Shown here piece by piece: positions 45,201-64,000 of a DNA stretch of 64,000 nucleotides. The DNA is from Mastigias papua. Lineage: Eukaryota > Cnidaria > Scyphozoa > Rhizostomeae > Mastigiidae. Every line of letters starts with the position of its first letter. Positions within the stretch are counted from its first letter, which is position 1. The position numbers were made by a program, and so were the translations under genes. The stretch lies in assembly GCA_964019165.1 (NCBI GenBank), contig OZ025287.1:4594844-4658843 (forward strand), in the 5' to 3' direction. Below the pieces are notes generated by a model. It had not been told where the DNA came from, searched no databases, and was given only the letters and a program-made list of their open reading frames with translations.

Positions 45201-46184
45201 AAACTCATTAGGCCATCTTTTCAGTATGAACTGATTTGCTTAATTTTTAGCCTCACATATTCCCCTTGACAGTTTTGATAACATTGTGGAATCCCTATTC
45301 CGCCCTGGTTTACTCCATAATTTATGATGGCTCCCTTAGAAGTATTCCTTTTATAGGGACCTTTGAATTCGAAGAGTTGTTGCGTGAGTGGCAACCACTT
45401 GGGGAGGAGTGAGGGGGAGCGTTTACTTTCCAATAATTTTCAAGAATGAGGAGACTTAAAGATCGTTTGAAGTCCTTCTTAATCATTTAATTTTACCCAT
45501 TTTCACCCCCTTTATCCCTTACCCGACCCTGCGAACATACGTATTTTATGGACACTCCCAGCGCAGTGGCTATGGGTTAGATAATAATCAACTCTCTCCC
45601 CGTGGTATCGTTTTCGTAGTCATCTATATAAATTATTTTGAGTATATATAAAAAAGACTTATCGATGAGGATGCTAAAAGTCTTCCTCCTTGTTTCACTC
45701 CAGGCTCCCGCGGCCTGGTTGTCTCTAGCCACTGCATTTAGCTATGTTTAATTGTTTGATGAAAGCCATAGGATTACTTACTGACTGGCAACCACAATCT
45801 TTAGAGCCCTGATATGATAGCCAATACGCTCTTCAAATGCCTCATTAATGCTGCCAGTTTTGAATGTGAAATTACTTGTCTTTTTCCAAAAATCTATAAG
45901 CAAGAGCAAATAATAACAAGATCAAGATAAAATAATCTAAGAAAAAAGATAAAAATATAGAGAGTGCAATAATAGCTAAGTAATTGTTATTTGCTTCCAT
46001 GATCTCATAGACGAAGTTGATGTTCTGAACATATTTTATACACTTTTTTCTAACTGTGATAATTAGGTTAAGTCTAAAGATCCAACCTTTGCATCGTTGA
46101 GTTATATGCTTCATGGTCTGCTCTTTTTGTTACTTCTGTCAATGCGGCTGAAAAACCACTCAGGGAGGACAAGTACTCTTCATT
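42237..46184 (-). CDS. Putative multi-exon gene, family not recognised (exon set incomplete)
   Basis: Four - strand stretches look like exons. 46184-46087: good acceptor cttttccaccag; reads NEEYLSSLSGFSAALTEV, then KRADHEAYNSTMQ. 45872 (or 45833)-45782: donor CA/GTAAGT; reads INEAFEERIGYHIRALKIVV. 43434-43322: acceptor tttacgcag, donor ATT/GTAAGG; reads CNVPSESTRTELNELLSEYK, then VAEGLMELTDNYCPII. 42431-42237: acceptor tttcgctag; reads GQNWCNGFDSNKTLVKCDQL, then NSLMESTDLKRIQIGLD, to a stop. The parts are mainly helical with a few Cys. The phase between 45782 and 43434 does not match, so at least one exon is missing. An all-helical sensor or coiled region is possible; I assign no function. 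Confidence 0.45.
43083..43145. repeat. Short dispersed repeat shared with 19170-19245
   Basis: Carries gatgaggggttgactcttccgat and aagatatggtttgcaag in the same order as the copy near 19190. Diverged and non-coding. Confidence 0.5.
43535..44713 (+). CDS. Intronless 392-residue protein, unknown function
   Basis: A single uninterrupted ATG-initiated frame of 392 codons in AT-rich DNA, where chance frames rarely pass 100, so it is very probably a real gene or a young retrocopy. The protein is basic and Lys/Asn/Ser-rich, with no signal peptide, membrane segment or recognised catalytic motif. It looks largely disordered. Around residues 135-205 three related units follow each other: KPTLITALQINRYNI, KPIALLRQDFNKFNIG and EPTALMFQQWGIRK. 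The C-terminal third is polar and charged. It lies on the opposite strand inside what appears to be an intron (43434-45782) of the - strand gene. No poly(A) signal or target duplication was confirmed, so the retrogene idea is inference. Confidence 0.65.
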   Translation: MENKSEQIQLLNKKTALRRLHYSHPIAVHKANQLEKGALQDGDLEERKKLVKSAPLLSRRFKVSVNRSLIDEAQDRKPASSRKDENGNYLSSSLQHNDLIAQDMVMFASFEAKKANENSSEVEKSRKHYTKQLVPKEKPTLITALQINRYNIENKSKQTVLNAKEKPIALLRQDFNKFNIGMRGKLPKNEPTALMFQQWGIRKCTRSASGKFCNSWADDRLNLEAWSQSVYAFKYKPVQGEIRKKRSAADCIKQAKAKQMAPNPSPNHSDSSHNGKVKGPEGEDCKHIMQRKSDKNGTEVKVEIVLSPPKEERAKDLNKKGIDKINKNCLSPSIDNFFKKDCEPPPSKVSDQTTEILQDIDLCNGSNKALALGEIIETIREDNAGHNMSPEV

Positions 46185-46429
46185 CTGGTGGAAAAGGTGA
46201 AAGACTTATTGAATAAACATCTTAGATTTTAATGTCCAAGCTTGTAAATTTGCTTAATGCTGATTTAGTTGTTGCTCTTAACTTTGTAAAATAGACTTAT
46301 ATTTAATTTTTTATTAAATCTGGAGTGAATATGCTCATATAATTATCATTATTATCCTTATTTTTGCGGTAGATGCTATTGCACATAGTAGTATACTAGT
46401 AAACTGGTCCTCTAGATCTGGCTACAACT

Positions 46430-48330
46430 AATGCCCCTAGGTCTTGAGGCTCTTTCTGATGTTAACCATCAAAGATTACATTCCCAATGCTCTTCTTAAT
46501 ATTCTATCGGTTCCAAGGACCGCACTGTTCTGTAATGTCTCTGTCCTGAGGTAAAGGCCAATTTTTCTAATCCATATATCTAGTCTGTTTGTTATCATGC
46601 CTTGAGCACCAATTACAATACGAGTGACTTCTATATTTTTCATTCTTCAAAGGGTTACAATCTTTTGCTAAAAGCCTTGGTACTTCTCTATTTTTTCCTA
46701 CTCCCTATCTCCGACTCTTTCATCATTCGGAACACCAATATCAATGATCTTGCGCAGGCCCGTAAAAAGCTAGATCGGGCCCCGGGCTACATATATCAAG
46801 GACCATTGTGGGTTTCAAAATCGCTAAATATTAAAATGAACAGCAATTTCTCCGGGACCTGGGAACGTACCCCGGCTACCCTCACCTCTCGACGGTACAG
46901 ATCTTACATTCTCTTTTCGATTTCTCATGAGCATATCAGGCCTTTCATTCTGAACGTATCAATCGCATTGAATAGTAAAATAGCATAAAATTTTACCCTT
47001 TTAATTTTCTAATACACTTTATGGTATAGCTACGCTCGTATTATTATTATTCTGAAGTAACCAATTGTACAATTTTGTATAAGGCATGAATTCTAATTTA
47101 CAACTTGTTACATTGGCCAATACTCTCTCCCCCTTTCGCAAAGTTTGAATTCAACAAGTTAAGGTCCGTGGGATTACCGAATCAAAAACGATCAAAGCTT
47201 GCAAAACAGTGAGAAAGGGAGATAAAGCAAAAACTAGTAAAATTTGGTAGCTTATTTGCAAAACAGTTATATAATCACTCCCGAGAACACTTTTCTAATG
47301 ATGGTCTCGCTCTCTCGCTCTCTCACAATACAATCTTTTGCGTTTCACATACCATTCTTCTCCGCTCATTACTGTCCTTTATTAACTGGCACAAATCTTC
47401 CTCCAACTGTCCAACTTCCCCGCCTAAGCATCCTATAACTGCTGGTATGAAATTTATTTTGTACGAACTCCTCCTTTCTCTTAATTCGAAACATAACTGC
47501 TGGTATTTCTATATTTTGTCCAATCGCTTATTTACTTTATTGTTTTCTGTAGGGCATGCCATATCTACAATATATATCTCATTCTTCTCGTTTTCCTCAA
47601 AGGTCAAATCTAGTCTTCTAGCTGTGCAAGTCGTCCTCATTCTAAGTTTCCAATCCCACAATAGATTCTTTCCACCATGCTCTATAACCTTTCCTTTTTT
47701 CCCATTTCTTCATATGCCACTATGTCCCATCCGGTAGCAATCCGTTGTTAATACACCATTGTTCTGCATAAATTGTTAAGGTTTTATCGTGCCTTCTAAC
47801 ATTCAAATTCAGCCACCTTTTGGCACCAAGCCAGCAAATGCTATACAGTCTATCTATACAGTCTTTCTATACTTCTATATCTCTACAAAGTCTACAACAG
47901 TCCTTGGTAGTCAAACCTCTCAGTTTCTTCTATGATTGTATTTCCACCATTTGCTCCCGCAAACTAAAAATCAAAGCCATCTTCCTAGGGTCTGAGTTAC
48001 ACCTCAACCACCCATAATCACCCTTGCTACATCCTAATGGTATCTCGCTCTGCAGAATCTTGGTCCTAAAACTTTCCACTTTTTCCCGCTCCGTCCCGTA
48101 ATTGATTATCTTCTTTACCGTTTCCCATACAGCCCGCCAATTCTCATGATATTCAAACCTAATCCTTAAGCTTCCTCAAGTTAGTTGCTGTGGTTGTTGA
48201 ATTTTTTTGCTTATAATTTCTGGTATGTGCATGCTCTGGATGACAGCCTACTTGCTCTTCGGAAAGGAAGCGCATCTCAGTGAATGCAAACTTAAAATAC
48301 GATCTGCCAGCGAAGCTTAGTGACTCTTTG
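46430..48330 (-). mobile_element. Decayed non-LTR retrotransposon with restriction-like endonuclease tail
   Basis: The - strand has broken frames in the order usual for one LINE family. Near 48170-47900 is text reading RENWRAVWETVKKIINYGTE-like, then FRTKILQSEIPLGCSKGDY. Next comes a Cys-rich KDCCRLC segment, then NGKKGKVIEHGGKNLLWDWK and RTTCTARRLDLTFEE, NEIYIVDMACP (about 47700-47550). Near 46610-46470 it reads TRIVIGAQGMITNRLDIWI and VLGTDRILRRALGM. The LDLTFEE...IYIVDMACP arrangement fits a PD-(D/E)xK-type nuclease. Many stops make it inactive. Confidence 0.72.
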
Positions 48331-49149
48331 ACCTTCATAAAGTACCTAGAGGCAACTTAATTTTGATTCAAATCATTTTGATGTAGAATCTTCTTTGAAA
48401 AGCCAGATTTGAACAACGTGGATTGCCTTTTCTTGTCTACCATAGGACAGTAAAAAGACTGGATTGTGCAATTTATTCTACTTAACGCTACAACACAACA
48501 TTCTACAGTACATTGTAGTGCAATGTGTGGTTGTAGCATTAAGTGAGTGAATGAAACTGTTGGTTTGTTTATGGTTTTATTAAGTAAATTAGGATACACT
48601 TTGTAAGAATCCACCACAGTGGGGACTAGATGACCAAGAGTCTTTCCCGCTGTGGTTGGCTCGGATCATTCAGTATTTGTGATATTTTAACGGAATATAA
48701 AAAATGACTGTAGACAGAAACAGCATACACACTTTTCATACGAATATAGTATATAAGCATATCAAAGCTCAAAGATCGCTGAAAGTTAAGACCAACTTAA
48801 GAATAATATAAGGCTCAAGCTTCATCAAGGCGTAAAGTTTTTGCTTATTTGAGTTTTCTTGGAAAACAAAACAAGTGTGAATATTAATGCTCAAAATCCC
48901 TAGAATTTAAGAATAATTTAAGAATATTCGTAAGCTCAAGATCAAAAACATTTAAGAAAATTGAGGCTCAGCGAAACATCAAATATTTAAAAAAGTGTAT
49001 AGCCACAAATTACTCAATGAAAGACCTGACACAAGCATATAAACCAATCTATGCTGATTTTGGCTGCAAATAAATGTGGCCGTCTTTCTAATTCATGATT
49101 GTTTACTGTAATAGAAATTGTTCGAATTGATAAAGCTCCATTAGTAGTA

Positions 49150-49310
49150 TAAAGCATTGGCCAAATGGTCTCGACTTTTTACCCTACAGCGCTCGACAAA
49201 ACTCAAGAGATGTCGAGTATTGTCATGCGGAGGGTGGCCAAATGCTCTCGAGATTTCACTAGGCAAACATACAGAGCGTTGTCGAAAGTCGAGAGCGTTC
49301 TTTGAATTAA
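49150..49310. repeat. Short repeat with internal inverted motifs
   Basis: Contains ttggccaaatggtctcgact and ggccaaatgctctcgag, with inverse counterparts gcgctcgacaa/ttgtcgaaagtcgagagc, so it can fold on itself. It may be a MITE fragment. It is followed at about 49341-49380 by three ggttccttgtacagt-like units. Confidence 0.5.
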
Positions 49311-49864
49311 GTTCTTTGAATATTTCAGCATTCTACATGTGGGTTCCTTGTACAGTGGCTCCTTGTACAGTGGTTCCTTATAAAACAAGCGTATAACACT
49401 GAAAACATAGATTATCACTCGACATCTATACAACTGAATACTATATGCATTTTTTTCACTCAAAATAAAAAAGCTTACAACAATGAATTACCTGCAACAC
49501 TACTTACAAGCCAAACATTACTATTCTACAAAGACGATACCCCGAGGAACAATATCCTGACTACCCCGGGGTCATAACGCATAAAACATAAATCTAAACT
49601 AAAATTTAAAATAAGATTACAAGCTACATACAAAACAATAACTAAGGAGGAAAACTTGCTTCTCAGTTGATGTCGAGCTAGTGAAATCGAAACGGTAAAT
49701 GGCAACCGCCATGCTCCCTCATGCAGTGTCTACAGCGGCGATAATGCTACGTCGGTAGATGGTGAAATATTGGAGATCTAGTTGAGGCACTTGATATCAA
49801 CTGTGGAACATAAGTAAGACATATTAAAAGGGACGAGAAAGGACTAATGACTTTTGCTATGGAA

Positions 49865-50110
49865 ATTGGTACTAGCTTAATCAACCAAATCGACCAGTTT
49901 TATGAATGAAATTTATGGTCAGTACGAGAACACTTTGTTAATAAGAGTTTTATTAGAACAATGTTTGAGAAACTGTTGATATTGACAAATGGTTGCAACA
50001 ACTGCGAAATTTCAACGAGAAGATCACGTTGTAGAACATCAAATGATGGACAGAGCAATAAAGCAGTGCTCCATATCCTCATTTCCATCATTATTTGGGT
50101 ACAATGGGTT
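49865..50110 (-). mobile_element. LINE C-terminal relic
   Basis: The - strand, with one or two frame breaks, reads ...EHCFIAL/LLLCPSFDVLQRDLLVEI, SQLLQPFVNINSFSNIVLIK and finally HKTGRFG-like text. This zinc-knuckle-plus-tail arrangement ends the ORF2 of many animal LINEs. Truncated and inactive. Confidence 0.6.
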
Positions 50111-52556
50111 CACTGTATCCTAAAAATTGTGCTTAAATTTGTGAAAGTTCAATTTACTAAGACCGACTCTTAATTGCGAGAGATAGGATAAACCAAGGGG
50201 GTCGTGAATCCCAGAAGCAGATTTTGAAGGAGAATTATTAATAGAAGCTTTTTCTTAAAAACTGCAACAGACGGTCCTAGTCTTATTTCGGGACCTAGTG
50301 TGTCCCATTCAAGGATTCAATTTAGATAAAAACTGGATTTAAATTTTTCTGCTATTACCACAATTTGCCCTACTGCATCCTACCTTCGAAGAAAGTATTG
50401 CGAAAGATAGAATGGTGGGATTTGATCCCTTGTATACGAAGGGGTGAGGTTGTTTATGATTTTATAGAACAAGATAAGACGCCTAATCCACCTTCTAGAA
50501 TTCAGTGACTCCCAGCTGAACTCATCATACAACTTATCGCGCGATGTTCCCCACCAAGTTCCCGTATAAAGAGGCTGATTATACGCTATATATGCATTTA
50601 GTAGCTGTAAATTACCCTAAGGACCAATTAGCTTATTATCATCTACCACACCTTCAAAAATGTAAAAGTTATCGCCTTTCATGCATCTTGAAAACTAATG
50701 GGAAATTAAAGAGGCCATAAATCTTTGTCTGTATTTCCAATTTTCCAAGTGAAACCAAGTTAAAGCTACTTTAAGGGCTCGAAAAGTTTTTCTAGGATAA
50801 CTTGAACGACATTCCACCATTTAAGACCGGATGCATCTGTGACATGATCAATAACCAAATGGCAAAAATCAAAAACCTTAATTACTCCAAATCCCTTTTT
50901 TGCAACCTTCTTTAGAATCGCGGTCTAGAAAAAAAATGGAAATAAATCTGTGCTATACATTGTTGCAATTATATTATCCACTAAAAACATCAGCTTATTT
51001 TTGTCGAATTACCCCCCTTTTATGTCTGTAAATCATGGAAACTCAAGTTCACGGACATCTCCTAGACAAATTAAGTTCCACGTTTATATACATTGTCAAT
51101 GCTCTGTTAAATGAAAATTCCACAGCAAGGGACGATTGCATTATTTTAAACCAAGCCCCAATATCCAGATGATTTTTTATGATTTTGTACATACTTTATT
51201 ATCGGCAGTTTCTTATTTTTATCCCTTGTACTTATATTGAAGTTCTCTTCCCTTTTGCTCCAATCTCTATTCGACTGTATTTTGAAAGTCATTTTCCTTA
51301 TTTCTTCTCTGAGGCAGTGCACATATAATAGGTGAAAACAGAGAGAGGAAAGGGGAAAGAAGAGAAAAACTTGGTGATAGTGTTTTGAAATAAAAGCATT
51401 GAAAGCTTTCAAGAAAGCTGTGCAGTGTAGAGTTTATTGGATCTTGTATATATTGCATGCTGATAAAATAAATTGGCTAAATTTGTGGCTTTCCATGTTG
51501 ACTATTAGTACCACGTCTTCGTCACATGCATGCGCCGCTGTGTTACCCACCAAAACCTCATTTAAGTATGGATACAGTTTGAAGTAAAGTTGTTTCTGAA
51601 TGTGGTGAATTAGTAAGACTGACCACATATTATCTCAAATGCACAATAGGTAAGTTCAAATGAATAAGACGGCATGCAAATATAACGAACGATAAATAGT
51701 AAAGAAAAGTCAACGAATTTTAAGCGATAAATGCGAATATACCTTGTAAACGGCGAAGCAAACGGTATGCACTGTCGCAATAAACCATATAGATGTAATG
51801 AATTGGCATAAAGTCGAAATCTCTCACAGAATCTCGGTCTCTAATATCGTGTTGTTTTATTTCCCTTCCTCTGTCACCAGTGTATTAATTGACTAAAGAA
51901 CTGTAAAAATTTATGTTTGTATCAAATTTTTGATTTATTCTATTCAGAAGGACTTCATTAGTATTTATTGTTCAATTGGAACAAGGTCGTTGTAATAGAT
52001 GTGTGAAGAATTCTGGTCATGCTCTCGGCAGACTTAAGCTAAATCTAAACCAGAATCGGGATTCATTATAATATAAACATTGAGCAGAGACTCCAAAATT
52101 GTGCTATATTTATTTTATTATCTTCTCAAAAAACCTATCTCTGATCAGCTTCATGATACCAAATAGATGCGCCAAATCGTAAGGGGACCTTTCATGAAAA
52201 ATTTGAATTTATGAGTGCAGAAGTGTATATAAAAGTCTCGACACTTATCATGGGTTATTACTTGTCACCTTTGTACGATGAGATGGTTCATTTCTTTCCT
52301 TGCAACGGTTCATTGGTGCAACCTCATTGCTTCTCTTTCTTCTTTAGTGAACTCTATTGCATTACTTATTTGCAATAGTGTGTTAATGTGATGCTGCATG
52401 GCACTAGCTTATGTGGAGGAGCATATCCATGCGCAGTAGATTGTTTTATGGACGCGTTGTGTAAAATGTAAAGTAATTTGGAGGTAGTAATATTGTACTT
52501 AACTATTGTCGTCTTGTTGTCGTGTATTTCGTCTTATACTTAAAGTACATTTGACC
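50111..52556. other. Intergenic and 5' region of the CELF gene, no other gene seen
   Basis: AT-rich DNA with no supported exon. The in-frame TAA at 52500-52502 closes the frame upstream of the CELF start. I do not see a convincing TATA box or initiator. Confidence 0.55.
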
Positions 52557-63284
<10,728 letters not shown>

Positions 63285-63524
63285 CATTGTTCTTTGTTGT
63301 GTAGGTATGTGTGTCTGACAGATGTGTTCAATTTAATCGTTCTCTTTCATTTGGTAAAGTGACGTTAGCTGTCTGTGTTTTGCCGTATTCCACTGTTGTT
63401 TCTTGCAACTTTCGTCTTCCTACGTTTTTTGTGTGGTGTTATTTTGGTGTTTTGCATATCTTCATGTTCGATATTTCTTAAATTATTTTGTAAGATTGGA
63501 CTTTTGTATGTTTCAAACAGAAAC

Positions 63525-63530
63525 AATAAA
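63525..63530 (+). terminator. Candidate poly(A) signal of the CELF gene
   Basis: A canonical AATAAA 240 bases after the CELF stop codon. No other canonical signal was seen closer to the stop. Use of this site is inferred. Confidence 0.5.
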
Positions 63531-64000
63531 AGCAACAAAGTAAATTTTGTATCAACATTCCCAAAAGATCTACTTTGGTAATGCAGAGAGAGTTAGTTGT
63601 TCCTTACGTCGAGGCTCATATGCGATTCGCTTTTGCGAATAACTTTTTATAAGCTTTTTAACCATACCTGTTAGTTATGTTCATTCTTTGAAATTGTATT
63701 CCGATCCGGAATAACAAACCAGTATTTTCGGACAGGAATGGTAAATTTAGCTTCATTTGTGAGAATTTATAGATTTCTCTGTAGATTTGCATTGTGTCAT
63801 AAACTGGTAATGATTTTGAAGGGCTTCGATTTAATTCCGAGACAATCGAAGATTTATTTTGTACCAATAGAAAGGCAAGATAGTATTTGCTGTTTACCGT
63901 ATCTGCAATTACGACATTGGCCAAATATTCTGAAATTTTCAACATACGAATCCGTCTTCCAAGTTTTGTATATGACAATGTTACATGAGCTAACAGTTCC

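Noticed and set aside
46602..46988. 128-codon + strand protein with a hydrophobic segment
   Set aside because: It is antisense to the LINE relic whose - strand text (VIGAQGMITNRLDIW) is recognisable.
52506..52556. N-terminal extension of CELF starting at TTG 52506
   Set aside because: An ordinary ATG at 52557 is available and the extension has no family support; it is likely 5' UTR.

Overview
This is a eukaryotic (metazoan) window: AT-rich, intron-rich, with GT-AG splice sites, long TA microsatellites and many decayed transposons. The mix of Penelope-like, Ty3/gypsy, non-LTR and MITE-type repeats together with an adhesion GPCR suggests an invertebrate. I favour a cnidarian, but that is inference; no ribosomal or mitochondrial marker is present to prove it.

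Layout. (1) 596-6723, + strand: five exons of CCT2 (chaperonin TCP-1 beta), covering roughly the C-terminal 45 per cent. Its largest intron holds a tRNA-like SINE and a dead Ty3/gypsy pol. (2) 11911-25055, - strand: an adhesion-type GPCR (GAIN, GPS, seven-helix region) rebuilt as 16 phase-compatible exons. Its N terminus and the end of helix 7 are unresolved. (3) 25.8-33 kb: SINE and LINE relics, a 390-bp MITE, minisatellites, TA tracts and a near-perfect 84-bp-arm palindrome. (4) 33664-36545, - strand: SINHCAF (FAM60A), a Sin3-HDAC subunit, three exons, 283 codons. (5) 38.3-46.2 kb: an insertion-rich stretch. It has a Penelope-like element with a GIY-YIG endonuclease and a complete type I hammerhead ribozyme, partly duplicated host exons, an unidentified - strand multi-exon gene, and an intronless 392-codon orphan ORF on the + strand. 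(6) 46.4-50.1 kb: two - strand LINE relics. (7) 52557-63284, + strand: a complete CELF/CUGBP RNA-binding protein gene, 11 coding exons summing exactly to 540 codons. A 27-bp minisatellite runs into the 3' splice site of exon 7.

The genes are ordinary, independent metazoan genes (protein folding, signalling, chromatin repression, RNA processing); nothing suggests an operon. The most notable points are the ribozyme-bearing Penelope element with inverted termini and no ATG for its full-length frame, the adhesion GPCR whose GPS has lost one disulfide pair while keeping its HLT cleavage site and which uses a GC-AG intron, and the minisatellite that supplies the branch point and acceptor of a CELF exon. 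I found no clearly new multi-gene system.
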